Source of the DNA: Streptomyces nitrosporeus
GTDB taxonomy: Bacteria > Actinomycetota > Actinomycetes > Streptomycetales > Streptomycetaceae
Reading direction: 5' to 3'
NCBI RefSeq assembly: GCF_008704555.1
Contig: NZ_CP023702.1
Span: forward strand, 372,001-436,000
Length of the DNA: 64,000 bases
The position numbers and the translations under genes are program-made. Positions within the stretch are counted from its first letter, which is position 1; every line of letters begins with the position of its first letter. The notes below the pieces were generated by a model that saw only the letters and a program-made list of their open reading frames with translations, had not been told where the DNA came from and ran no database searches. Below are positions 41,656-49,532 of the stretch, piece after piece.

Positions 41656-42885
41656 TCACGTCCATCGCGCCGACGTGGCGGCGTCGCAGTGCAGGAAGTG
41701 GTCGCCGATCGCACGCAGGGCGGGGCCGGCGGGCCCTCGGTCCGCCAGGACCCGGATGTTGCGCCAGAACCGGTCGAGCCCCTCGGCACCGGTGATGTCC
41801 AGGACGCGCTCTCCGATGGACAGGGCCGCCTTGACGGTGACGGCTTCGGCCGCAGCCACGAGTGCGGCGGTGTCCGCCAGCTGCTCCGCGTCCGGTGCCC
41901 GGCCCGCCCGGAGGGTTTCCGCCAGGGCGGAAGTGGCGTGCCCGGTGACCGCCGACGCGCTGTGGACGGCGAGGACCAGTTCCCCGACTGTCAGCAGCAG
42001 GTCGGCGTCCGCTCCGGGAGGCGGAGCGAGAAGGCCCTCCCCGCCGCCTCCCGGCCGGGCGTGGGACGCCACCCGGCTGAGATCCCGTGCCTCCGCGAGC
42101 GCCCCCTGGGCCACGCCCAGGACCACATGGGTGAGCATGAGCCGCAGTGCGAGCGGCGCGACGGCTGCGAAGGGCGCGACCGCGTACTCGTCGTGCGCGG
42201 CGGTCCCCAGCACGTCGTCCACGCCGATCGGGACGTCGTCGAAGCGGACCGTGCCCGCACCGGCGAGCCGCTGGCCCAGCCGGTCGGACAGCGGAACGCG
42301 TCCGACGCCCGGATGGTGCGGGTCGACCAGGACGACACGGGACTCGCCGGTACCCGTACAGAACGCGTCGAGGACCAGCCGGTCGGCGACATCCACAGCC
42401 GTGGGCAGGGTCCGGACTCCGTTGAGGCGTAAGCCCCCGGCGGTGCGGGTGAGGAGGAGACAGGCACCGTCGTCGCGAGGGCGGGAGGCCCCGTCCGCGC
42501 CGGTCGCGCCCGTGTCGCCGGCCCACAGCCACCGCTCGCGCACGGCGCGGGCCTCCAGTTCGCCCACGCGGTCAGGGGCGGCGAAGAACCGTGCGCTCCA
42601 GGACAACACGTGGTGCCGGCCGAGGAGTTCGCCCATCGAGCCGTCCGCGGCCGCGATCCGGCGCACGATGGCGCAGGCATCCTCCCAGTCCATCCCGGCC
42701 TCCGTCCCGCCGGCCGCCGTGCCGGGCGGCACGAGGGCGGCCTGCAGACCGGAATCCCGCAGCCGTGCCACCTCGTCGTAGGGCGGCTTGCCCGCCCGGT
42801 CGCGGTCCAGCGCGTCCGTTGCCAGGTCGTCCCCGAGATCGCGGGCGACACGCATCCAGAACTCCGGCGTTCCCACCGACCCCAC
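41656..42885 (-). CDS. Acyl-CoA-dehydrogenase-fold flavin monooxygenase (DszC/SfnB-like)
   Basis: 409 residues from a GTG start. The order follows DszC/SfnB proteins: an N-terminal helical part with DSGLQAALVPPGTAAGG, DWEDACAIVRRIAAADGSMGELLGRHHVLSWSARFF, WLWAGDTG (flavin-site region), GLRLNGVRTLPTAVDVADRLVLDAF, VDPHHPGVGRVPLSDRLGQRLAGAGTVRFDDVPI and a C-terminal helical bundle with ITGAEGLDRFWRNIRVLADRGPA. This branch uses FMNH2 to oxidise sulfur compounds such as sulfones or dibenzothiophene, not acyl-CoA. It converges with the A2/B2 pair and probably serves the same sulfur route. ATG at 42855 is an alternative start. Confidence 0.88.
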   Translation of the reverse strand: MGSVGTPEFWMRVARDLGDDLATDALDRDRAGKPPYDEVARLRDSGLQAALVPPGTAAGGTEAGMDWEDACAIVRRIAAADGSMGELLGRHHVLSWSARFFAAPDRVGELEARAVRERWLWAGDTGATGADGASRPRDDGACLLLTRTAGGLRLNGVRTLPTAVDVADRLVLDAFCTGTGESRVVLVDPHHPGVGRVPLSDRLGQRLAGAGTVRFDDVPIGVDDVLGTAAHDEYAVAPFAAVAPLALRLMLTHVVLGVAQGALAEARDLSRVASHARPGGGGEGLLAPPPGADADLLLTVGELVLAVHSASAVTGHATSALAETLRAGRAPDAEQLADTAALVAAAEAVTVKAALSIGERVLDITGAEGLDRFWRNIRVLADRGPAGPALRAIGDHFLHCDAATSARWT

Positions 42886-42900
42886 CCGCCATTCCCTATC

Positions 42901-42923
42901 ATCCCTATTGGATTAGTAGGGAT
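42901..42923 (-). promoter_or_regulatory. Operator-like palindrome upstream of the DszC/SfnB-like gene
   Basis: ATCCCTA (42901-42907) and TAGGGAT (42917-42923) with a 9-bp AT-rich spacer, 15 bp before the GTG start. The TAGGGAT arms double as -10-like hexamers on the minus strand. The stretch is strikingly AT-rich for this DNA. A repressor or activator site is likely. Confidence 0.6.
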
Positions 42924-43254
42924 TAGCTTCGCGGGTACGGCTCCGTCCGGGCAAGTGGGTGCCCGCCAGTCGGACACGCCCGTCCCGCCGGAGGAGCCGG
43001 TGTCCGTCCGCACCGGGGTCCGCCGTCCCGGCGGGGGCGTCGCTCCATGAGCCGCGGCGCGCCTGGCGGTCATCGGTCCGATGCCGCGCTTCCGCGGCGG
43101 ATGGCGGGAGGCCCGCCGCGGCCCGGCCGGGACGCTGATGACGGGCGCGCCGCGGACCGCCCGGCGGACGAACGGCCTTGCGACGCAGGGGACGTAAGAG
43201 CCGTCACGGTCCTCCGAGCCGAGCCGGAGGACGGAAGCATGTATCCGGGGATGC
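42924..43254. other. Intergenic region without supported gene
   Basis: 331 bp between the DszC/SfnB-like gene (transcribed leftward) and the end of the HxlR gene. Short Arg/Pro-rich frames exist on both strands, but none has a ribosome site or family resemblance. Confidence 0.5.
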
Positions 43255-43629
43255 TCACCCGTGCGGGGTCTCGGCCACGTCGACCGTTTCGGATTCTTCG
43301 CGCCGTATCCGCTCGATCCCCCAGACGCCGAGCGGCCCGAGCGCTCGGTTGAGTGTGCGCCCGTGCTCGGTCAGGGAGTACTCCACCCGCGGCGGCACCT
43401 CGGCGTAGACCTTCCGGTGCACGAGACCGTCCTCCTCCATCTCACGCAGGTGCTGCGTCAGCATCTTCTCGCTCACCCCCGGCAGACCACGGCGGAGTTC
43501 AGCGAAGCGGCGTACCCGGTGGGCGTCGAGTTCCCAGAGGATCAGCCCCTTCCACTTACCGCTCACCACGTCGAGCGCAGCATCGATGCCACAGATGTAA
43601 GGCCCGCGTCTCGGCGCCCTGGCCATCAT
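43255..43629 (-). CDS. HxlR-family transcriptional regulator
   Basis: 124 residues. A winged helix with DVVSGKWKGLILWELDAHRVRRFAELRRGLPGVSEKMLTQHLREMEEDGLVHRKVYAEVPPRVEYSLTEHG, the classic HxlR signature. Cys13 (YICGIDAAL) is at the position where HypR/YodB-type members sense oxidants or electrophiles by thiol modification. It is divergent from the imine-reductase-like gene and the shared gap carries an inverted repeat, so it likely controls that gene and itself. Confidence 0.95.
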   Translation of the reverse strand: MMARAPRRGPYICGIDAALDVVSGKWKGLILWELDAHRVRRFAELRRGLPGVSEKMLTQHLREMEEDGLVHRKVYAEVPPRVEYSLTEHGRTLNRALGPLGVWGIERIRREESETVDVAETPHG

Positions 43630-43650
43630 TGACCCCCCTTACGAAAAGGT

Positions 43651-43677
43651 AAGTACCGCAGAAAATAGTGGGTACTT
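43651..43677. promoter_or_regulatory. HxlR operator candidate
   Basis: AAGTACC (43651-43657) and GGTACTT (43671-43677), a 7-bp inverted repeat with a 13-bp AT-rich centre, in the 81-bp divergent gap. HxlR dimers bind such spaced GTAC-type repeats. Confidence 0.7.
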
Positions 43678-43710
43678 CCAAGACTAGTAACGCTCTTCGA
43701 GCATGGAGGG

Positions 43711-44619
43711 GTGAACGAACGACAGAACCACACCACCGGACGAAACAGCGCTGTCACCGTGATCGGGCTCGGCCCGATGGGCCAGGCGATGACCCGCACC
43801 CTCCTCACCGCCGGCCACCCGGTCACCGTCTGGAACCGCACCGCCGGCCGGGCGGACGGCGTCGTCGCCGACGGGGCGACACGCGCCGCGACGCCCCGTG
43901 AAGCGGTCGAAGCGAGTGACCTCGTGATCCTCAGCCTCACCGACTACCGGGCGATGTACGACATCCTCGACAACGCCACCGCATCGCTCGCCGGCCGAAC
44001 GCTGGTCAACCTGAGCTCCGACACCCCCGACCGCTCACGCGAGGCGGCGGCCTGGGCGGCGGGCCACGGCGCCGCCTTCCTCACCGGAGGTGTCATGGTC
44101 CCCGCGCCGATGGTCGGCGCGGAGGCGGCCCATGTCTACTACAGCGGCCGCGGCCAAGTGCTGGAGAGCCACCTGGCTGCGTTGACGCCGCTGGGAACAC
44201 CCAAGTACCTGGGCGAGGACCCGGGCCTCGCCCAGATGATGTACCAAGCCCAACTCGCGGTGTTCCTCACCACCTTGTCCGGGCTGATGCACGCCACCGC
44301 GATGCTCGGCACCGCAGGAGTGAAGGCCGCGGAAGCGCTGCCGGAGCTGCTCTCCTCCGCCGACTCGATCGGCGACATCCTGAGGGCCGGTGAAGAGAAC
44401 CCCGGCACCGCGCTCGACGCCGGAGAGCACCCCGGCGACCTCAGCACGGTCACCATGATGGGCGCGACGTCCGACCACATCGTCGAGACCAGCACGTCAC
44501 TCGGCCTCGACCTCGCGCTCCCCCTGGCCGTGCAGGCCCACTACCGGCGCGCGATCGGGAACGGACACGGCAGCGACAACTGGACCCGCATCATCGACAG
44601 CATCCGAGAGCCGCGCTGA
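43711..44619 (+). CDS. NAD(P)-dependent imine-reductase/3-hydroxyisobutyrate-dehydrogenase-like protein
   Basis: 302 residues, GTG start. The N-terminal Rossmann site is VTVIGLGPMGQAMTRTLLTAGHPVTVWNRTAGRA with Arg after the second strand, typical for NADPH. VNLSSDTPDRSREAAAWAAGHGAAFLTGGVMVPAPMVG and the all-helical C-terminal domain (LSTVTMMGATSDHIVETSTSLGLDLALP) match imine reductases rather than true beta-hydroxyacid dehydrogenases: the catalytic Lys of the latter is not present in YQAQLAVFLTTLSG. Probably an electrophile- or amine-related reductase induced through the adjacent HxlR protein. Confidence 0.9.
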   Translation: MNERQNHTTGRNSAVTVIGLGPMGQAMTRTLLTAGHPVTVWNRTAGRADGVVADGATRAATPREAVEASDLVILSLTDYRAMYDILDNATASLAGRTLVNLSSDTPDRSREAAAWAAGHGAAFLTGGVMVPAPMVGAEAAHVYYSGRGQVLESHLAALTPLGTPKYLGEDPGLAQMMYQAQLAVFLTTLSGLMHATAMLGTAGVKAAEALPELLSSADSIGDILRAGEENPGTALDAGEHPGDLSTVTMMGATSDHIVETSTSLGLDLALPLAVQAHYRRAIGNGHGSDNWTRIIDSIREPR

Positions 44620-44825
44620 CCCCACGCAGGACCGATGAGCACGTGCTCAGCCGCGACTTCGCCCGGCCCGCCGTCCGGCGAATCGTTCAGGAAGGAGCCG
44701 GGCCGCGGGCCCCGCGCCCGCCGGCCCCGGCCGGCCGGGTGTCCGGGAACGCCCGTCACCGTCCTGGAGCCGGCAGCAGAGGCCGCGCCCAGAAGAAGCG
44801 CCCGGCTCCTCTTCTGTTCGCAGCC
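44620..44825. other. Convergent gap
   Basis: 206 bp between the imine-reductase-like gene and the end of the Rrf2 gene. No gene supported. Confidence 0.4.
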
Positions 44826-45284
44826 CTACGGATTCGTCCAGGCGGCCGGGGCCTCGGCGAGCGCCACGACGTCGGCCGGCAGCCTGCCCGAAACGACATC
44901 GGCGAGGGACACTCCGTCCAGGATCTGGCGGACGTTGGCCCGCAGCGCGATCCACAGGGGGAGCAGCGACGCGGCGGGGCCCTTGTACGAGAGCTCGGGC
45001 GGGCGCACCCCCTGCACCGAGACCAGCGGACCGTCGACGGCACGGATGACGTCCGCGATGCTGATGGACTCCGCGGGTGCGGCCAGGCGGTAGCCGCCGT
45101 TGACGCCACGCTGGCTCAGCACGACTCCGCCCCGGCGCATGTCGTTGAGGATGCTCTCGAGGAACTTGTGGGGGATCTCCTGCGCGTCCGCGATGGCCTC
45201 CGCCTTGAGCGGTCCGGCGTCGGACGCCGCCGCGAGTTGCAGTGCGGCGCGCACCGCGTAGTCCGCCCTGGCTGAGATCCGCAT
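44826..45284 (-). CDS. Rrf2-family transcriptional regulator without Fe-S cysteines
   Basis: 152 residues from MRISARADYAVRAALQLA, the canonical Rrf2 N-terminus; a longer in-frame reading has no support. Next come EIPHKFLESILNDMRRGGVVLSQRGVNGGYRLAAPAESISIADVIRAVDGPLVSVQG. There is no Cys at all, unlike IscR and NsrR, so it cannot hold an Fe-S cluster; CymR, the cysteine-metabolism repressor, is of this type. Given the sulfur loci on the left, control of sulfur genes is plausible but unproven. Confidence 0.93.
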   Translation of the reverse strand: MRISARADYAVRAALQLAAASDAGPLKAEAIADAQEIPHKFLESILNDMRRGGVVLSQRGVNGGYRLAAPAESISIADVIRAVDGPLVSVQGVRPPELSYKGPAASLLPLWIALRANVRQILDGVSLADVVSGRLPADVVALAEAPAAWTNP

Positions 45285-45741
45285 GGGGACAGTATCCCGC
45301 ACGGCAGGACGCGGCCGCGTTCCGTCCCGCGCGGCGTCCTCCGCCCCTTGACCCCCGGAAGCGGAGATCACCCCTCTTGTCTGTGCATACGTCCAGAAAC
45401 CAGGGGGCACAGCACAGCACAGGGTGCCGCGCGTGCCGTTCAGGTGGGCGGTCACCGCCTGGTCCCCCTGGGGCGTGTCCGTGACACGTACGCCCAAGGG
45501 GCGCCGCCGGGTCAGGAGGCCGGCTCGCCAGGGCATGCCACGGTATGAGACCTGGCGGCCTTGCTCCGAGCTCGCAGATGCGGCCACGCACGTGCCGCTG
45601 TGGCCGGTTTACACTCTCGCCAGACATGGTTGAACGCGCAAGAATCCTGCCGGTCACCTTCAACCGGATGCCGGGGCGCCCGGGCAGTTGGCTTCGGTGC
45701 CTCCCCGGTGCCGTCACACGCAGAGAGAGTGGGTGGGTCGT
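45285..45741. other. Intergenic region, no supported gene
   Basis: 457 bp holding the Rrf2 promoter and that of the secreted protein. CGTGTC and GACACG around 45474-45488 form a short inverted repeat. The minus-strand frame upstream of the Rrf2 ATG stays open and includes a Cys-Cys pair but lacks the leader-peptide motif. Confidence 0.45.
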
Positions 45742-46101
45742 ATGTTCACCGCCAGGACCGGCCTCCGTATCGCGACCGGCGTCACGACCATGACGGTGGC
45801 CTTCGTCGGCCTCGGGGCCGGGGCTGCGAGCGCCGCCGGCTGGCCCCCGCTCCAGGAGGGCGCGTACCTCTACGCAGGTCCCACCGGGGAAGGGGCGGTG
45901 ACGGAGGCCGACCTGGGTGACCTCGGCACATGCCACACGCTGGCCGTGCCGGCCCGCTCGGTCCAGATCGCCGCCGGTTCCGTGTCGCTGGAGCTCTACT
46001 CCGGGACGGACTGCGCCGCCGCCACACCGTGGCGTACCGGCTCGCTGGCCCGGACGGACCTGCCGTGGGCGATGCTGAGTTACCGGGTGGTACCGGCGTG
46101 A
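45742..46101 (+). CDS. Small secreted protein of unknown function
   Basis: 119 residues. A signal peptide (FTARTGLRIATG, hydrophobic core TMTVAFVGLGAGAASA) is cleaved after ASA. The mature ~87 residues have two Cys (GTCHTLA and GTDCAAA) that could pair, many small beta-prone segments (GAYLYAGPTGEGAVTEADLGDLG) and an end SYRVVPA. Small Streptomyces secreted proteins of this style can be crystallin-like or inhibitor-like. I do not recognise the family. It is monocistronic. Confidence 0.7.
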   Translation: MFTARTGLRIATGVTTMTVAFVGLGAGAASAAGWPPLQEGAYLYAGPTGEGAVTEADLGDLGTCHTLAVPARSVQIAAGSVSLELYSGTDCAAATPWRTGSLARTDLPWAMLSYRVVPA

Positions 46102-46296
46102 CCGGGGTCCCCGCCGACCGTGACGGTTCCGGCACGCTCTCGGAACCCGGCCGGCGACAGGTGGTTCCCGTTCGACACCGGACGAGCACCATCTTGCCGG
46201 GATGAACTTCCAGGCCCCGTGACCTTGGGCGGTTTTCCCCGGACCACCTCCCGGGCGGGGAAGTCCGCGGCATCGGCCTCCTGGCATGATCACGCG
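46102..46296. other. Short intergenic gap
   Basis: 195 bp between the secreted-protein gene and the DUF664 remnant; nothing supported. Confidence 0.4.
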
Positions 46297-46560
46297 ATGA
46301 GTGACGATCAGCGCGTGCACCCGTCCGCGGTAGCCGGCGACCGGGCGTCACCGACCGCGTTTCTCGACTGCCCACGGGCGGCCCTTGTCATGAAATGCCG
46401 GAGGCTGACCGGCGAACAGCTGGCGCAGAAGGCGGTTCCGACCTCGGATCTGTCCCTCCCCGGGCTTGTACGGCACGCGGCCGAGGCCGAACGGAGCCGG
46501 TTCCGGGTGGTGTTGTCAGGCGAGTGGTGCAAGTCCCTGTGGCCGAGGATCGATAGGGAG
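46297..46560 (+). pseudogene. Truncated DinB/DUF664 gene remnant
   Basis: From the ATG at 46297 about 75 residues match the start of DUF664 (mycothiol-dependent DinB-like) proteins: FLDCPRAALVMKCRRLTGEQLAQKAVPTSDLSLPGLVRHAAEAERSRFRVVLSGE. Then the similarity ends, the metal-binding His of the C-terminal part are missing, and the frame runs into the next gene. It looks like a deletion that removed the 3' half when the LAL gene came to lie here. Confidence 0.65.
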
Positions 46561-46571
46561 CAGAGCGCACG

Positions 46572-49337
46572 ATGGAGTCGATGGCCGGGGCCGTGGTCGG
46601 CCGGGAGCGGGAGCAGGAGGTGCTGGCCGGCTTCGTGCGGGATCCGGCGGGCAGGGCTCTGCTCCTGCGGGGTGACGCGGGTGTGGGCAAGAGCGCCTTG
46701 CTGGAGCACACCGTCCGCCTGGCAAGCGGGGGCGGGTACCGGGTGATCCGTGCGGCCGGTGTCGAGACCGAGTCGGAACTCCCCTTCGCCGGTCTGCACC
46801 AGTTCCTGTATCCGCTGCTGCCCTGCGTCGAGGAGCTGGATGAGGCCCGTCGGCGCGCTGTCGAGGTCGTCTTCGGCAGGAGCGGGAGCGCTCCCCCCTC
46901 GGTCATGGGTCTCGGGACAGCCGTACTCGACCTGCTCGCGCTCGCGGCGTCGCGGAATCCCCTCCTGCTCCTGCTCGACGACGGCCAGTGGCTGGACGCC
47001 TCCAGCACGCAGGTGTGCGGGTTCGTGGGGCGGCGGCTCGCCGGCATCCCGGTGAAGCTGGTCGTGGGGCTGCGCTCCGGTGTGCCCTCCGGTTTCGACA
47101 CGGCGGCGCTGTCCGAGCTGCCGGTGGGCCCGCTCTCCGAGGCCGCCTCGGGGCAGCTCCTGGACACCCACCATGCCGGGCTCGGTCCCCGGATCCGCCG
47201 GCTGGTGCTGGAGGAGGCCCAGGGCAACCCGCTGGCCCTGCTGGAGCTGCCGTCCTACGTGCGCGGTACCGAGAGGCGACGCGACCTCGACTCCGTGTTC
47301 GGGTACACCGGCGTCCCGCTGTCCCAGCGCCTCCAACACGTCTACGGCGCGCGCATCGTGTCCTGCGGTGCCGCCGTGCGCGCGGAGCTGTTGCGCGGCG
47401 CCCTGGACGGTGCCGGAGCGGGCATGGCCGCTGACCGCACGCGAGGCACGCGCTACCGCATGGTGGACGTCGGGGAGGCCGCGGCCTGCGGTCTGCTCGA
47501 TGTCGATCCGCTGCGCGGCGACTACGTCTTCCGTCACCCCCTGGTGCGTTCGACCGTCGTCCAGACGGCGACCCCCGACGAGCGCCGTGCGGCCCACGGG
47601 GCCCTCGCCCACCTGCACCGGGACGACCTGGAGCGGCGGGCCGCCCATCTGGCGGCCGCGACCGTGGACCCGGACGAGGAGGTCGCCTGCGCCCTGGAGG
47701 CGGCTGCGGAGTCCGCGACCCGGCGGGGTGGCGCGGTGGCGGCCGTGGCCTGGCTGTCCCGGGCCGCGGAACTGAGCGGGAGTCCCAAGGAACGGTCCAG
47801 GCGGCTGGGCGACGCCGCGTACATAGCCGGGCACTCGGGTCTGCTGGGCCAGGCCCAGCAGCTGATCCACTCGGAGACGGGGTCCGGTGACCACGATTCC
47901 CCGGCCTCGGTGGTCGCGTCCGGTTATGCCGCGCTCTTCGAGGACGGAGACGTACGGTCCTCGCGGCGTCAGGTGGTCGCGGCGATCGAGGGCATACGCG
48001 ACGCCGGGGTGCGGGGGCCGGACGACGTGCTCACACGACTGGTGGACCTGCTCCTGGTCATCGACCAGTACGCCGGGGACGCAGTCACCTGGGAGCGGGC
48101 CCACGAGCTTCTCGCCTCCCTGGGCGACTCGGTGTCCTCGCGTTCGCGTATCTACCAGGACGCCTGGGGCGACGTGGTGCGGCGGGGCGCCGGCCTGCAC
48201 GAGCGGGTGGAGCGCGCCTTCACCGGCCTCCGCCGGCCCGAACCATGGGACATCACCCGGCTGGGGGTCGCCGCCTACCACGTGGACACGCTCAGCCAGT
48301 ACCGGCAGAGGATCCAGCGTGCCGTGGACCGCGAGGTGGAGACGGGGGCCGTGGCCGACGCCATGACCATGCTGCACCTGATCATGCTCGACCAGATCGC
48401 GGTCGGTGAGTGGGACGAGGCCGAGCGGACCGGACGGTACTGCCTGGAGGTGACGACCACGCACCGGCACGCGCTGTTCGTCCACCACACCCGTGCCTAT
48501 CTGGGGCTGCTGGCGGCCCTGCGTGGCGATACCGGCCGCGCGCGGGAGTCGCAGGCCACGGTCGACGCCTGGGCCCGGCCCCGCGGCGTCGGCTTCCTCA
48601 CCCAGATCGCCGCCGCCACCGGTACGGCCGCGGCGCTCGCCGAGGGGGACTACGAAGCCGCCTACCTCCATGCCTCCGGCATCACGCCTCCCGGTGTCTT
48701 CACGCCGTACGCCCATCAGGCATCCCGCACCCTTCTCGACCTCGTCGAGTCAGCCGTCCGCACCGGCCGCCTGGAGGAGGCCCGCCGGCATGCGGCCGCC
48801 GCACAGGACGCCGGCCTGCCCCGCATCTCCCCCCGTCTCGCCCTCATCACCTACGGGGCCCTCGCCATGACCGCCCCCGACACCGCCGAAGCACACCGGA
48901 TGTACCACCGCGCCGAGACCCACCCCGCCGCCTTCCACTTCCCTTTCGAGCTGGCGCGCATCCGACTCGCCCATGGCACCCGCGTCCGGCACAGCCAGGG
49001 ACGCGGGGCGGCCAGGCGGGCCCTGCTCCTGGCCGTCGAGGCCTTCGAGCGGCTCGGCGCGTCCACCTGGGCCGATCGGGCGCGAGCCGAACTCCATGCC
49101 GCCGGAGGGCCGCAGCGCACTGCGTCGGCGGACCTGGCGGTTCTGACCTGGCAGGAGCGCCGGATCGCCGACCTGGCCGCCGGCGGCCTGACCAACAAGG
49201 AGATCGGCGAACGGCTGCACCTGTCGCCCCGCACGGTCAGTTCCCACCTGTACCGGGCCTTCCCCAAACTCGGCATCACTTCGCGCGCCGCACTGCGCGA
49301 CGCGCTGGGCAGGCTGCCCGGCGGCCGGGAGGGGTGA
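46572..49337 (+). CDS. LAL-type LuxR-family transcriptional regulator
   Basis: 921 residues. AAA ATPase N-terminus: VVGREREQEVLAGFVRD, Walker A RGDAGVGKS (33-41), Walker B PLLLLLDDGQWLD; a long helical TPR-like middle; and a C-terminal LuxR helix-turn-helix TWQERRIADLAAGGLTNKEIGERLHLSPRTVSSHLYRAFPKLGI. This is the layout of large ATP-binding LuxR regulators such as MalT relatives and PikD that control secondary metabolism or catabolism. Its target is unknown; the neighbouring secreted lectin and nuclease genes are candidates. The start at 46572 is ahead of the ATPase fold by about ten residues. Confidence 0.94.
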   Translation: MESMAGAVVGREREQEVLAGFVRDPAGRALLLRGDAGVGKSALLEHTVRLASGGGYRVIRAAGVETESELPFAGLHQFLYPLLPCVEELDEARRRAVEVVFGRSGSAPPSVMGLGTAVLDLLALAASRNPLLLLLDDGQWLDASSTQVCGFVGRRLAGIPVKLVVGLRSGVPSGFDTAALSELPVGPLSEAASGQLLDTHHAGLGPRIRRLVLEEAQGNPLALLELPSYVRGTERRRDLDSVFGYTGVPLSQRLQHVYGARIVSCGAAVRAELLRGALDGAGAGMAADRTRGTRYRMVDVGEAAACGLLDVDPLRGDYVFRHPLVRSTVVQTATPDERRAAHGALAHLHRDDLERRAAHLAAATVDPDEEVACALEAAAESATRRGGAVAAVAWLSRAAELSGSPKERSRRLGDAAYIAGHSGLLGQAQQLIHSETGSGDHDSPASVVASGYAALFEDGDVRSSRRQVVAAIEGIRDAGVRGPDDVLTRLVDLLLVIDQYAGDAVTWERAHELLASLGDSVSSRSRIYQDAWGDVVRRGAGLHERVERAFTGLRRPEPWDITRLGVAAYHVDTLSQYRQRIQRAVDREVETGAVADAMTMLHLIMLDQIAVGEWDEAERTGRYCLEVTTTHRHALFVHHTRAYLGLLAALRGDTGRARESQATVDAWARPRGVGFLTQIAAATGTAAALAEGDYEAAYLHASGITPPGVFTPYAHQASRTLLDLVESAVRTGRLEEARRHAAAAQDAGLPRISPRLALITYGALAMTAPDTAEAHRMYHRAETHPAAFHFPFELARIRLAHGTRVRHSQGRGAARRALLLAVEAFERLGASTWADRARAELHAAGGPQRTASADLAVLTWQERRIADLAAGGLTNKEIGERLHLSPRTVSSHLYRAFPKLGITSRAALRDALGRLPGGREG

Positions 49338-49446
49338 ACGCGCTCCGGTTCGGCGGCCCGGCCCCGCGCGGGCATCCGTGCGCTCCTGGCGCCGGCCGCC
49401 GTACCCTGTGGCGGCCTTTGGGCACGACGGCGGCGTGGGTTGCGGA

Positions 49447-49493
49447 GGCTGTAGGTACGGCGGCGGGCCGCGGATACCTACAGCCGCCGTACC
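49447..49493. terminator. Two overlapping alternative hairpins between converging genes
   Basis: Stem 1: GGCTGTAGGTA (49447-49457) with TACCTACAGCC (49475-49485). Stem 2: GGTACGGCGGC (49454-49464) with GCCGCCGTACC (49483-49493). Both are perfect 11-bp stems and share bases, so they exclude each other. They lie between converging genes, suiting a two-way terminator. Confidence 0.65.
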
Positions 49494-49532
49494 GTCACGC
49501 GTGCGGGCCGCGGGCCCGCCGCGTCCTGCCGG

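Noticed and set aside
41656..42885. Fatty-acid acyl-CoA dehydrogenase
   Set aside because: Motifs and context fit the DszC/SfnB flavin monooxygenase branch of the fold better than beta-oxidation enzymes.
43070..43258. Short minus-strand frame downstream of the HxlR gene
   Set aside because: No start signal or family resemblance; Ser/Arg/Gly composition.
45284..45587. Cys-Cys containing frame upstream of the Rrf2 gene as another sulfur leader peptide
   Set aside because: Lacks the SRRHxDLxR core and has no stop before the Rrf2 start.
46308..48716. 802-codon frame opposite the LAL regulator
   Set aside because: Shadow of the LAL gene, rich in Gly/His/Val/Arg with no domain.
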